From NCBI GenBank assembly GCA_905182995.1, contig CAJJDP010000125.1:186001-250000 (forward strand): a stretch of DNA of 64,000 nucleotides, given 5' to 3'. Source of the DNA: Paramecium octaurelia. Taxonomy: Eukaryota > Ciliophora > Oligohymenophorea > Peniculida > Parameciidae. The translations under genes were made by a program, and so were the position numbers. Shown piece by piece: positions 41,455 through 53,566 of the stretch; within the stretch, counting starts at the first letter, position 1, and every line of letters starts with the position of its first letter. The notes beneath the pieces were generated by a model. It made no database searches and was not told the DNA's origin. It was given only the letters and a program-made list of their open reading frames with translations.

Positions 41455-42172
41455 TCACTACTACTAATGCTAAAACCACTAACACTACTCATTTGGGTCA
41501 TATTATTGGAAGGCTCTTTTCACAATTCCCTCACATTAATTATTAGTAGTATTAATATTGTTATTATTTTTGGTAATATTGCTATTATTGTCTGTAATCT
41601 TTTAAACATCCACATTATTCACATCGGCCGTCCTTGTCTGAGATGCTAAAATTAAATCAATGCTAAACATGAATGCAATGTAGATGACGACGAAATAATA
41701 CTAATATCTGGAATTATAATAGGTTCTGGTATAGACTTTACATCTGAGTTATCAGTTTCTTAATGACTATTACCATAAGATGGACCCTCTTAATAAGGAT
41801 AATATTGAGATTAGTTGGAGGCTGTCATTCCACTTAGAGACCCTCCCTGCCATTGACCATTCATGCCTCTTCTTCTACTTATTTGACTTCTCATCAGTTT
41901 ACGAAGTTTTCGTTTAAGGATTCTCAGTTTTTTGGTTTACCTAATAAAAGTAAATTTTTCTAGATTTGTTACTTTAAAGTATGAGATTCTTAAACAGTCT
42001 AGATGAACATGTTAGTAGTGTTATAATGAGTTTGAAACATTTAAGCAAAAATCTCTTTTTCTGCTTCCAATTCTTGTAATTCCAATTCTTCGTCGAAGTG
42101 GGTTTGGATGTAGTTAATTGAAGTTTATGAAAATAATGAAGAATTGCTAACTGATGAGTTGGTGAATGACAT
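41455..42172 (-). CDS. Uncharacterised Ser/Asn/Gln-rich protein (220 residues)
   Basis: N-terminal helical part with acidic stretch (DEELELQELEAEKEIF), a basic patch (LKRKLRKLMRSQISRRRG), then low-complexity Gly/Ser/Tyr/Gln and Asn-rich tail. Introns 41941-41972 (32 nt) and 41646-41668; the exons divide into whole codons. The basic patch plus low-complexity tail resembles some transcription or RNA factors, but no family can be named. Confidence 0.6.
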
Positions 42173-42301
42173 TTTATTTGATATGATGAAATTTTTTGTT
42201 TTAATTAATATCCCAAAAGTTATATACCAAAACTCAAAAACACAACTTCAAAATCTTATTATCAATTATAATTTTATGTAATCAGATTTAAAAATACCTT
42301 C

Positions 42302-42421
42302 TCACATTAGAAGATAACCTTTATCAATTCTGAGCACTGATTATAAAACTGTTCCAAAGAAGTTGGTCTTGACAATCACTCCACACAAATCGGATTCCTC
42401 CTTTGGACTATATCCAGCCAT
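42302..42421 (-). CDS. Very short open frame (39 codons), doubtful
   Basis: Starts MAGYSPKEESDLCGVIVK in otherwise AT-rich spacer. It could be an exon of an unresolved small gene or chance. Confidence 0.2.
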
Positions 42422-42495
42422 TGTATTCCATGAATATTGTAGTTATCATTCAATTGTAATATTTAAAACAATAGAAAAATAATATAAAATTAAAA

Positions 42496-43968
42496 TCAAA
42501 TTAAGAGTTCATGTTAATGATTCTCTAAATTTAATAGTTTGTTCTAAAGTTGAGGCAATTTGACATAATATTCCGTTAAACACTCTTTAACATTTTCTAA
42601 TTTTGATAAGAAGGCATAATAATTGCTTTCAACTTGAATATCTATCCCCAAACACTCTTTAACCTACTCTCGAGATCTTGAATGAAGCTCTTTATCACTT
42701 TATGATTTAAAAATGATATCAGAAATTTATTGACTATTTATTTGTAAGAATTCTCGCATATTGATATTATGCTGTAATTTACACTCTTATTAAATGCAAT
42801 AAAAGAGTTCCATCAAACTGGGTTACTCCTTATTTTTATATAAAAACTCATCCTATGATTGACTTAAATTAAAATTAGTTTAAATTAAATTGATTTGCTT
42901 TTAAATTCTCAAACCCTGAATCTAAAAGTGATAATTTGCATACTATTTTAATTCCTGATTAAACTTTTTACACACAAGTCTGCCTTTAATGATATCCTGT
43001 AATGAACAGTAGGTATACACAGTTTAGAAAAACACATTTCCTAAATTAGATATCCTATGTAATTGATTTTATTTGGCCTTTATTTTAATGAGCAACTTCT
43101 TTAAAAACCTAGAGTATTTTGAGATCGTAACAATTATTTAATCTTTATTATGAGCATCACAAATTACTTTGTAGTTTGAACTAGTAGAAAAATCAATAAG
43201 ATTTTATATGTATTTTTTCAAGTCATCATATTAATTTTGTTCTATCTTGTTTTTCTTATTAAATTGCATAGTAGTCATGTTTTTTATTATTCTTCTTTCT
43301 TTCTCAACGAAATTAAACCAATTCAAAGGCTAATTCTGGATTTATGAAGTTGCAGCTTATATAATATCGTATTTAGACACATATTCATTTCGCTTACCAC
43401 TTTAAGATTTAGCTGCTGTATTCAAATCTACAAGTAGCGTTAAATAGGATAACAGTTATTAGGAAATTTTATTAAGATTTCCATTTTATGATATCAATTT
43501 CCTTAATGAGACATGTACACTCCTCAAACTAGGGATTGTAGGTAATTAATAATCTCTGATATTTAATGACTCTATATACTTAGTTCTCTATATTTTATGA
43601 TATAACAAAAACTCTGTGTTAGTTTCTATTAAGTAATTTGTGAAAACACTCACTAATCTTAAATATTTGATATCCTGAATGGATAAAAATTACATGATAT
43701 TTCTGAAGACAATTTAAGTCACAAATCTCTTAAATAGATTTTTCTCCTTATAGACTTTTTTTTTGGGTTTTTCCTTCTTAATAGTGTGTCTTTCTTATTT
43801 TTCCTCTACAATTACTTTTAAACTTTATTTGGGAGATTATAAAGTTTAAAATGATGACACCAACTGATTAAAAGTATCGAAAGCAAATTTTATTTATTCT
43901 TATTATTTCTTTTAGCTTTGTTTTAGTTCTTCGAACTGATTTTAAAGACATATCTTATTTGAGTTCAT
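42496..43968 (-). CDS. F-box-like protein (490 residues)
   Basis: Single exon, no introns needed. After a Lys/Gln-rich N-terminus of about 100 residues there is an F-box-like motif, FRNIMQFLSIQDIKYLRLVS, followed by a Gln/Lys-rich helical region with no clear repeat. F-box proteins link substrates to SCF ubiquitin ligases through Skp1; the role here is inferred from the motif only. Confidence 0.6.
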
Positions 43969-44088
43969 TTTTATATTTATTATTAAAATATACACAATTT
44001 TTTTTATAAATAAGGTTGAAATTCTGATGAAATCTATTTAAGTCAAGCTATTATAAAGTTGTTATTTCATATGAAATCTTGAATGTAT

Positions 44089-45310
44089 ATGAGGGAACCA
44101 CAAGATGCTAAATTTTTATACAGGTGTTTCAAGTGATTTGTTTAAGAATGCTAATAAAATCACCTAAATATTTTTTCAATTTGTTATCCTTATGTGCAGT
44201 TTCAAGATTAATTTGGGGAGATTTTAGATTTGGAGTTTGTTTCTCCTTTAGAAAATGCATCACAGTGCCTCGAGAACACAAGTAATAGCAATAAAAACAT
44301 TGAAGGATTATTTGGAATTTTAAAATATTTATTGAGATAAGAAGATTTTTTATAGAAAATGGTAGAATTAAACCCTGAAGGTGAAATTTATATGGAATTG
44401 AAGTCGAGACGTCAATAATTCGAATGTAAAATATTCAATAAAAGATATGAATTCTTTTTAATTTGCTTGATATGGTAATATCAATTCACAAACAATTAAT
44501 TATTATTACTACAAATCATATGGGGGTGTGCACATCAAAAAAACACCACTATCCTCTTCAGAGAAGCTAACCTCAGAGAAATATTGAGATCGACTTTGTC
44601 AAATTGTTAGAGTATAATCGTAAAAAGGAAGTCAAGGATAATTAGAACAATTAACAACAACAGTCATTCTGTTAGATTTTCTTACAAGAAAATAAAAATT
44701 CTAATCATCAAACCTTTACATAAAACTTAGCTCCAACAGCATAGTTAGACTACAAGAAAATATGATTCTTTTCTTGGTTAAGCATTGAAACTCTTTGAGT
44801 GATGTATTTGTTTAATACACTGAATTATTAATAATATGGCTTCTGTTCTCCATTCTATTTTAATACTGTCTGATACTCACAAAGTTTCATATTTACTGTA
44901 TTTAATTTTGAAAACAATCCAAATTAATCAATTAATAATATATATACTCATTAATCTAAATCAAGGAATATTTTATATTCTGATATTGATCAGAATTTAA
45001 AATGTAATTACAAACACCTAAACCCAATCGATTATGACTTTAACCAATTTTAATTCTCATTACAAGCTCTTATTTAACAATATTGAATCCAATAACAAAT
45101 TTCGATGACCCAAATTTAATTTTACATTTCTTTTATAAACATCAACATTCAATACTCATGAATTGTTAAGAAAATTAAATGATTTTCTAATTTTTGGAAG
45201 TAAATGTTAAGAAACCAATTATTATTAGAGTTTAGCAATTAATGAATAACATTATTTTTTCTTCGCTTCTAAATATTCAAAGTTGGTTCCTTTTATTTGT
45301 ACAATTTTGA
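44089..45310 (+). pseudogene. Broken-looking coding locus, frame changes without fitting introns
   Basis: Protein-like sequence is spread over three frames. It opens at MREPQDAKFLYRCFK (44089), meets TGA near 44134, and continues in the same frame (LEFVSPLENASQ, then LKYLLRQEDFLQKMVELNPE) to 44802. A second frame overlaps it from about 44580 (NIEIDFVKLLEYNRKKEV). Others follow to 45310 (for example SKSRNILYSDIDQNL, then NPITNFDDPNLILHFFYKH). No introns of 20-35 nt link these pieces. Either a decaying gene or an intron-rich gene I could not solve. No family recognised. Confidence 0.35.
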
Positions 45311-46216
45311 TGCTTAGTTAATAATAAAAAGCATAAAATAATACATCATATGTCTTAATTATTATTCAAAACTATTTATTTTTTGAACTTTAAAAAAAAT
45401 ATTAATTAATGTACACCTTTTGAATAACTTTACCAGCTCAGTTGCTCCTGAAATTCTGACAAATTAGAAATCAAAAAGTTAGGGATACATTTTCTATCTT
45501 GTTATTTATTTTATGAATTATATCGCGACTATTGATTGTGTAAATATTTAATTTAATATTTCTGTATTTAAGTAGTGAAGGTTATCCATACAGTTGTCTT
45601 ATAGCCATCTATTTAAATGAAATATCAACATCCTTCATATATATCCTTGAATACTATTTTTTTTAAATAACTCCTTTCTTTGCCATCGTTCTAAAATTCA
45701 ACTTTATTAGACTGATAGATAAGGATCATAAACTACATTATATATTTATTAATTAGCTGAGCAATCATGTGCATTTATTATTGAATTAAGAAGTTTGTCA
45801 ATTTAAATTTATGAAATCTATAGACGCAATTCGCAAACAGGACTTTATTTTTGGGAAGCTTAAATTATAATAAACTAGCAGTTGTCAATATCATTTGTCT
45901 GCATTTTAATTATTGTTTATCAAAGATTAATACTTTAGTAAAATTTATTTTAATATCATTTGATTCATGTATTAATTGATTTTTTGTTATAGAAAATCTT
46001 TGACTAGACTAGTGATAAAGAATGAATTTACCCCTTTTCTAGTTCTAGATTTTGATTAAATTAATAACGTCTCTAAATTAAGATTATATTAATGTGTAGA
46101 ACAAAGGAGTTGAGAATATTTAGAGCTTGTTAATTAATTAAATTATGATAAGAGAAAAAAGACTGCAAGATTATTGATTAATTTTCTTTACATATTTATT
46201 CATGATAATGTATATT
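45311..46216. other. AT-rich region, no gene supported
   Basis: A plus-strand frame of about 140 codons is open near 45580-46000 but lacks a start and has a composition expected by chance where only TGA stops. Nothing else recognised. Confidence 0.4.
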
Positions 46217-47349
46217 TCACCATTCAAGGAAGGGATCATCAGCGGGCTTGAGTGCAGGACTTTAGGTATCAGATTCTGGGTATGATGAGAAATTTGATGT
46301 ATCATTTGCAGCTCTAATGAATAAATAGGCTAGATCTTACTTAACAACAGGCTTATAAGGGACTGGCAATTTCTTCTGGGTTAGCAAGTTCCAATCTAGA
46401 TTACCAAACCATCTATGATTCTTGATATCAGCCGCTCCTATAAATATATAAGAGGAGAGGATTACCATTTTTTAAGTTTCCATATCTTTTTGATAAATCT
46501 GCAACTAATAAATGTTTGACTAAGGATTTTGCATTTCTAAAATAGTAAAAACAGTAGTGTACTTATCAAAAGACTTAGGAAATTTAACCTTGCCCTTAAG
46601 GATCTTTTAATAAATAGCCATAGGATCTTCATCAGAGAAAGGGTCGATTCCTGCGTTCATCTCGTAAATCAAAATTCCCAAAGTCCACCAATCAACAGCC
46701 TTGCCATGTCCTTTATTCAATAAAATTTCTGGAGCCAAATATTCTGGAGTTCCACACAAAGTATAAGTTCTCCCTTCAACAACTTTAGCAAATCCAAAAT
46801 CAGTTAGCTTTAAGTATCCATCATCTGCAATTAACAAATTTTCTGGTTTCAGATCTCTATAGACAATATTTTTGGAATGAAGATATTCAAAAATTGAAGC
46901 AACTTATGAAGCATAAAATCTATAATTAATGTAATATTTTGTACGCAGCGTGTTAAGTATCGAGTCTTCCGATGCTTCTCAAATAGGTAAATAACTCACC
47001 TCCTGATACGAACTCTAATACTAAATATAAGTATCTTGGATCTTGGCAAAATCCCTCAAAATTGACCTATTATAAAGTAATCAGTCAAATTACGATAAAA
47101 GGATGGGATAAGTTGCCCAATATTGTATTTTCATTAATAACATGATCAACCTATTTTAATCTAATGATTTCAGCTTTCTTTAAACTTTTCAAAGCAACAT
47201 ATTTATTTGTTTATTTGTTTCTTGCCAATTTAACTCGTCCAAATGATCCTAAAATTTGGGATTTCAATTCAAATACCTGTTCCTAGTGTTTGAAACACTT
47301 CATAATCTGTCAATTTCAACTTCTTTGGTTTTGCCAATCCCGTACTCAT
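46217..47349 (-). CDS. cAMP-dependent protein kinase catalytic subunit (AGC kinase)
   Basis: The 323-residue product has a Gly-rich loop ([13 protein letters not shown]), the VAIK-type lysine ([12 protein letters not shown]), catalytic loop [16 protein letters not shown], activation-loop [15 protein letters not shown] (Thr in the PDK1-site position), and [13 protein letters not shown]. The C-terminal tail has [20 protein letters not shown] and ends [14 protein letters not shown] rather than the FxxF found in animal PKA-C. Six introns: 47249-47276, 47067-47093, 46920-46944, 46537-46562, 46438-46465 and 46314-46340; the exons divide into whole codons. Its regulatory partner is encoded at 15125-16356. 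Confidence 0.93.
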
Positions 47350-47675
47350 CTTTCTTAAGATTTATGAAATAAATAAAATATATAGATATAAATTAATAGC
47401 AATCGCCTAAGAACTTTATTGCACAAAGTATACCACAAGTAAAACTGAATCATTATGTCAATTTCATCAGAATAAATTGAAAATCAGAGAATTTTAAAGA
47501 TAATTTGTTAATACGGTTTTCTAAATTGAGCCCATAAATTCAATATTATAGATTAAGTCAAAAAGGACAGTTGAAAATATGACTTAAAAGAATGCATTTA
47601 TATAAATTTGTTGCATAATTATTGAATTTTGCAAATGTTAGATATTTATACATCCATATTAATATTTAACAAATA
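47350..47675. other. Intergenic, AT-rich
   Basis: Spacer between the CCT gamma stop and the PKA catalytic start, both on the minus strand. No feature recognised. Confidence 0.5.
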
Positions 47676-49443
47676 TCAACCATCTCTTTGATCTCCAAAT
47701 GTTTCTTGGGGTTCTTCCTCACCTTAACGTCCTGATTGCTATTATTTCTTTTTGATTCCAGAGACAACATCATCAATTCTCAATAACATACATGCAGATT
47801 CAATGGCAGTCTTAAAAACCTATCTATGGGGATTTAGAGATCATTTTAACATACTTTTTAACTGAAAGTGGTTCCCAAACATTAATTTCATTCATCTTGG
47901 CAATCTTTCCAGTGTTTCCATCTACTCCAAAGTAGAGTCCTCCAGTTTCACTGTGTTTTGCTCTCAATTCAGTCAACACTCGAACAGTGTCAGCTCCACA
48001 ATTAGCTGAAAGAGTTCTTGGAATGATTTCTAAGGCATAGGCAACTTTAATAGGATTGATTGATTGAACATACCTGCTTTGTATGGTAACTAACCTAATC
48101 CTTCAACTTTATTGGCTTTTTCCAACAATCTAGCACTAACTTCCATTTCAACAGCTCCTCCTCCTGGCAAGAGTTTTGGATCCTGATAAATGTTCTTAGC
48201 AACAGCCAAACAATCATGTAAATTTCTTTCCTATAAATTAATTCATTTTATAATACCATTTCATTGAGTACATCTTTTGAAGCCCCTCTCAATATGATTG
48301 AACAAGCTGTTGGATTTTAACAATCAACAAAGAATGCAAAATAGTCATCTCCTATCTTTTTGACTTCAAATGTTCCACATAATGTACCAACATCAGATTC
48401 TTACAATTCTTCTGGTCTATTGACAATTGTTGCCCCAGATACTCTTGCTATTCTCGTGTTGTCTGTTTTTCTAACTCTTCTAATGACAGAAACATTGCCT
48501 TTTAATAGGAAATGTTAAGCCAAATCAGAGACACCCTTTTCTGTAATAACAATATCAGGTTTATGTTTCAAAATATCGTTACACATTAAAGCAACTTCAT
48601 TAATTTCTTATTAAAGTGCATCAGTCATATCTGATTCTTTTGTCATTTCCATATTAGTCATAGACTCTCCCTTTTTGTATTCCAATGTACAATCCAATAA
48701 AATGATTCTTGGATTTTTGATTTCCCTTCTCATTCTTGGATGAGTGACATCTTTATTAATCATGACTCCTTCAAGTACACAACTTTCCTCAAGTGTGCCA
48801 CCAGGGATCTTCTCTACTTTTGCGTACCTCTTGATTTCCAAATTCAATTTATTAACATTTCCACCTCTTAAAACTATCCTTGTAGCTTGTAGAGAGAGAT
48901 CACTGATTAAGGTTCCCCATCTGAATGCAAATTTAGTACCAATACAAGATTGCAAGGCTTTCATAACTTCTTCCTTTTTGTCAGTGTCAATCTATTATGC
49001 AATTTCATCTAGAATTGAAACTGAATCTTCCAAAGCCTTAAAATAACCATTAACAATTTCAGTTGGATGGATATTCTTTTCTATGAATGGTCTTGCAGCA
49101 ACCATCATTTCACCTGCCAAAATTATGACTGATGTTGTGCCATCTCCGACCTCTTCATCTTGAGCCTATTAATTATTGTAAATAACAATACTCTTGCTAA
49201 TTCAATCATACTCTTTGCTGCTGGATGCTGAACATCGATTTCTCTAAGGATAGCATTTCCATCATTGGTCATCACTATTCCTCCCATTGGATCAAGTAAC
49301 ATCTTCAACATTGAACGAGGACCAAGAGTCGTAAGGACTATATCTGACACAGCCTTGGCTGCTTATATATTTCCCAATTGAGCCTTTCTTCCTTACTCTC
49401 TTTTAGTGTTAGCATTCACAACAATCACTGGAGCTCCTTACAT
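47676..49443 (-). CDS. CCT3: CCT chaperonin gamma subunit (TCP-1 gamma)
   Basis: Subunit of the cytosolic CCT/TRiC double ring that folds tubulin and actin. The 551-residue product contains TLGPRSMLKMLLDPMGG, GGIVMTNDGNAILREI, QHPAAKSMIELAR, the ATPase motif DEEVGDGTTSVIILAGEM, LPGGGAVEMEVSARL, and IIPRTLSANCGADTVR, all close to the gamma subunit. The end, RIDDVVSGIKKK followed by a Gln/Gly/Glu tail, is also gamma-like. Introns are 49166-49191, 48231-48256, 48045-48073 and 47824-47854; the exons divide into whole codons. Confidence 0.95.
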
Positions 49444-49558
49444 ATATTTTTAAATATAAAAACTTTTAATGGATTTGATTATTTTCTTTTATATATATTC
49501 ATTAGTATAAGTGTCAGTATATTACAAAAATTTATTTCCTAAATACTATATTAAATCA

Positions 49559-50450
49559 TCAAATCTGCTTAACTAATTCCAATAAACTATTCAAAGAATC
49601 TATTATGTCAGTATTCCCTTTATTTGATTGATTGTCCACCTTCGCCTTTGAAAAATCAATCAGTCTGATTTTTAAATCATCTGCTGAATCAGAAATGATC
49701 AATAAACTCGTTCCTTACCAGGAGACCACTTATTTGCAATTTTGTGTTATAAATAATTTCAGATGTTCAACTTGTTCGGTTAAATTTATAATCATTTCTA
49801 ATAATATCATAATATATATATAACTTACAACTCTTTTTTTGTATGTTAAAAAATGTTTTCAACTCCTCTGTCAATTCATCTACTGAAATGCGTCTTCCCC
49901 AGTGCTTATCTCTAAAAACAATTATTTCATCGTTTTCTTGGACTTTCATTCCACAAATTCGCAAACCAACTTTCGAAGATGTTGATTCTTAATAACGTAT
50001 TATATGTGACTTTTTTTCAACTGTAAACCCCAATTTTATATCAAGAATTCGAAGGTTCTTTTAGTGCTGCACCAAATTTTCTAAAAGTAAGTATTCTAAA
50101 TGCTGATAAACACCATTTACTTTTGTTATTTGGATTAAACCTTTTCGCAATCAGAGATTCAAGCCATTTTTATTATCGTTAATCTACTTTCGGCTATTCG
50201 ATTACTTGAGTATCCTCCAAAGTAATTACACCATTATATTAAGAGAAGAAATCCTAATAACCTTGGATATGTTATACCCATTCATAGAAACTAAATATAT
50301 ATAAATTTAGAATGCATACATTTGTTCATTATTATTTTCAGTCGAGCATGACTTTGCCACAAATTCCCCATCATTAAGTTTTAAAAATATAGAATGCCCA
50401 GATATTTGTTGATCGAAGAAAGTTTGTTGTAATTCTTATTCAAAATTCAT
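49559..50450 (-). CDS. Inositol polyphosphate kinase (IPK family)
   Basis: The 268-residue product carries the IPK signature region LLLENLVQHQKNLRILDIKLG, where the D-K-G of the PxxxDxKxG motif is kept but the proline is replaced. KVGLRICGMKV and the C-terminal ATP-site element IRLIDFSKA preceded by GTSLLII follow. The family phosphorylates inositol phosphates (IP3 kinase, IPMK, IP6K); the exact substrate is not decidable here. Introns are 50291-50319, 50096-50120 and 49798-49828; the exons divide into whole codons. Compact, without extra domains, and 115 bp downstream of the CCT gamma start on the same strand. Confidence 0.85.
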
Positions 50451-50750
50451 TTTATAATTAAATACTAAATTAATCAAGTTTGGATATTTTGAATAATTTT
50501 TTTCATTATTCTTATAAATTAACAAATTCTATTTTTAATAGCTATCCATATCTTAAAAAATGATTATTTCTCATTCCAATACCCGCATAAATCACAACGA
50601 ATCAAGTTACAATACTAGTTCATCTGTATTTCAATTTGGATTTCTAGCCAAAACCTCCTTAGTTCATTTTCCATTCTTTCAAAATTATTATATATATCTC
50701 TAATTTATTTCAAAATTCAGCAATTAATCCCCTTTTTTAATAGTTGTAGA

Positions 50751-51141
50751 ATGAAATGGATAAAAGTAGTAACTTGTATTCTCTAACAATAACTATATGT
50801 ATAATTAAATTTAGAATTCAAATGTATCTAATAATGTATCAATGATGGTAAATTCAAAATTAGGACTGATGAATAATTATCTGAAACTAACAAACTGTTG
50901 GCTGACCTAAAATAGCATACAGCTGTGATTATTCATTCAAAAAGATACGAAGCAATCTTAAATGGGTAATACGATTAAACAATTAATGTTAAGATTCTTT
51001 GTTCATTATTTTCCAAAATAGCAATATCAATTGCTATTTAAGAAACGATAAAGATTCGATTCTTTAGATAAACAAGGACAAGATTAATACAAAGTTCTAT
51101 ATTTAATCAGAACTTTTAAGTATTCAAGATTAGTTTATTGA
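50751..51141 (+). CDS. Small uncharacterised protein (118 residues)
   Basis: Contains DGKFKIRTDEQLSETNKLL, then AVIIHSKRYEAILNGQYDQ; after a 34-nt intron (50988-51021, starting GTTAAG) it continues QRFDSLDKQGQDQYKVLYLI. Without that intron the frame stays open but runs into hydrophobic chance-like sequence overlapping the next gene, so splicing is favoured. Exons divide into whole codons. No family recognised. The stretch 50451-50750 upstream is AT-rich. Confidence 0.5.
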
Positions 51142-51373
51142 GATTTTCAAATTCGTAGCTTAATTGCTTTATGAGTGAACTAGATCTCATGGTTCAAGCA
51201 TAATAATAAAAATTTACTAAATTCAATTTTATTAATGAAATCTACAGATATTTGTTTACTTATGTATTAATTTTTACATAGAAGGAAATTTTTATTTTTG
51301 GCATTCTGTATTTATACAACCCTATATATTATAGAATGCTTAATTATAGAATAATTATTATTTTGATTTAATC

Positions 51374-52289
51374 ATGTGTCTTCCAATTAGTTGTTTGAAA
51401 TGCATTGTTGAAATTGAGGCTATCCTCATATTGATTGCAGGGCTGGGTAGCTTTGGCTTTACGATATACTTGTAGATCGAATTTAACTTAGAAAAATAAG
51501 ATGATGTAAATATTAGACTGATTTCAAGTAAACTCATATAGGGGAGGGAGGAATGATTGGTTTTTGGGTTATTTCTTCCTCGATGATTCTTAACGGGATA
51601 ATAGGAATTTTAGGAGGAAAGACAAAAAGCGCTTGTCTTCTATTAATATTCAATTTGATTAATATTGCATTATTTCTCGGATTTGTAGCTCTTATGATTT
51701 TTGGATATGTGTGGGCTACAGAAATAAAAAATTTAAATATTAATACTTATTGTTCAAATAATCCTTCTTTATAAAATACTTGGAATTTAGGGCAGAACCT
51801 TTTATGTTCAGCTTAATGTTAATGCTATATAGAGGACCCAACTAAGCTTCCACCATCTTATTTTAATTACACAACAGAGTCTTCAGCATCATCAGTATAA
51901 AAATAGTTAATTAAATAGGCAAAAAGAGTTTAAGAATGCTAAGCATATGATGGCTGGAATCAAACTCAGGTAGATTAAGCTCAATTCTTTAGAAGTCTTG
52001 AAAAACAATACGATTGCTCAGGTTGGTGCACTCCATTTTCTTTATAAATATTTTACGACATCAATAGCAATTTTGATTAAAGTGTAAATAATTCTCTCTA
52101 TTTTAGAATGATCAATGCTTACTTTCATCTCAATAATAATTATAAGATACTTGCAAACTCATAGGCGATATTTCAGCCGGAGCGGTTGCATTAATGGGAC
52201 TAATGGTTATATTTACTTTTTGTCTCTGCTGTCATCCAACCAAAAAGGATTAGGATTATTATTAAAAATTAGCTTATTATGATTCATGA
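51374..52289 (+). CDS. Tetraspanin-like four-helix membrane protein
   Basis: The 289-residue product has a short Cys-rich N-terminus (MCLPISCLKCIVEIE) and TM1. TM2 (MIGFWVISSSMILNGIIGIL) and TM3 lie close together. A large loop with many Cys (including SGWCTPF) precedes TM4, which ends in Cys residues (FCLCCHP). Order and spacing fit tetraspanins, although the classic CCG of the large loop is not seen. Introns 51506-51528 and 52084-52106; the exons divide into whole codons. Tetraspanins organise membrane microdomains; the role here is unknown. Confidence 0.75.
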
Positions 52290-52360
52290 TATATTTAAAA
52301 GATAATATAATTTGTAATTGAAACATAAACCATTAAATACTTTTTCTTTTTTAATATTGA

Positions 52361-52786
52361 AACTATCATCAAGTGTAGTATCAATCTAAAGGCTAATAAT
52401 TAGCGTCATATTAGAAGGTAAAAGAGAAATAAATTATACCCTGTGAAAGAGATGATAGACTAAAATTATAGATAATTAATAAATTTCCTTACTTTCGAAT
52501 CAGTGAATGCGCTTTTTCAAATAGGAATGATCTCAAATTAAGGGATTAAGAGAATAAACTTAGTTAGCCAGGTCAAATTTATTATCTCAAAAGTAAACAG
52601 ATTCCCCAGAAAGAAATGTTTGAACTTGAAGTTTGCTCTAATATATAGCTCTTGGTTCCGTTACCAGATCTATTTATGAAGTTTTCAAAAGACAAGCGAA
52701 TTTCTAGAGGATAAACAACCAGGAATTATCTTAGAGGGAATTGTAAGGAAATAATTTCTAGTTTTATTAATAAAAATTTAAAATGA
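52361..52786 (+). CDS. Open coding-like frame without a start codon
   Basis: 141 codons open after a TGA at 52358, with protein-like content (PCERDDRLKLQIINKFPYF and LEVCSNIQLLVPLPDLFMKF). There is no ATG before the middle, so either a first exon was missed or this is a fragment. The spacer 52787-53210 is AT-rich with nothing recognised. Confidence 0.3.
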
Positions 52787-53210
52787 TCTAAATATTAAAT
52801 ATTTAAAGAAACTTTAGATAATTGATCATTCTCATCTTAATTTTAGTGATGTTTTTCAATTGATAATGGAATAAAAAATATCGAAATCATAAACTAAATT
52901 ATTTCAAATAATCTGTTAAGAAGTGAAATATCAAAGATCATTCATATACGATAGATTTAGGTCATCTCTCATATGATTTGAATATCAAAATTAATAGTAA
53001 TAAAGTCTTAGTTGATATAATGTTGCAATAATAATTGCTTTATTACAAGGTGTATAAATAAGATTAATATTAATAATCTTAAGTAAGAGTCTAGATGAAA
53101 TTTTAGCAATGTATTACATTTAACGCAACAATTATTTAATAATTCACATACAACCTCTTATGGCTTAATCATCATCATAATTTTAATAAAAATGAATATA
53201 TATTATTAAT

Positions 53211-53495
53211 ATGTTATATAATTTTATTAAAATACTAATCATTTTCCTTTTGACTATAATTGGATTAGGATTTCGGCTTCTCTTTTAAATTCCAATAGCA
53301 ATTATTTTGAACATACAAAGAAGAATAGTTAACATTTTCAATTATTTTATTGAATTGCAATGCAATATGCTAAGTGTTCTCAAAGGAGAGCGTGTCCTTG
53401 TTATAGATTTTGGAGCATTATATAAAGCAATTGGTTTATGGAATGATGAGGAGGAGGATGATGACAATTCCAACATGACAACTAAGTATTATTGA
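53211..53495 (+). CDS. Small membrane protein with acidic tail (94 residues)
   Basis: Single exon. One long or two short hydrophobic helices at the N-terminus (ILIIFLLTIIGLGFRLLF, then IPIAIIL), a short soluble part (ERVLVIDFGALYKAIGLW) and an acidic end (NDEEEDDDNSN). No family recognised. Confidence 0.55.
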
Positions 53496-53566
53496 ATATA
53501 TCAAATTCATAAATGAACTCATCTATTAATATTTTAAATAATTCATTAATCATTATTATAAAAGAA

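Noticed and set aside
45580..46000. Plus-strand frame of about 140 codons
   Set aside because: No start codon or protein-like composition; such lengths occur by chance when TGA is the only stop.
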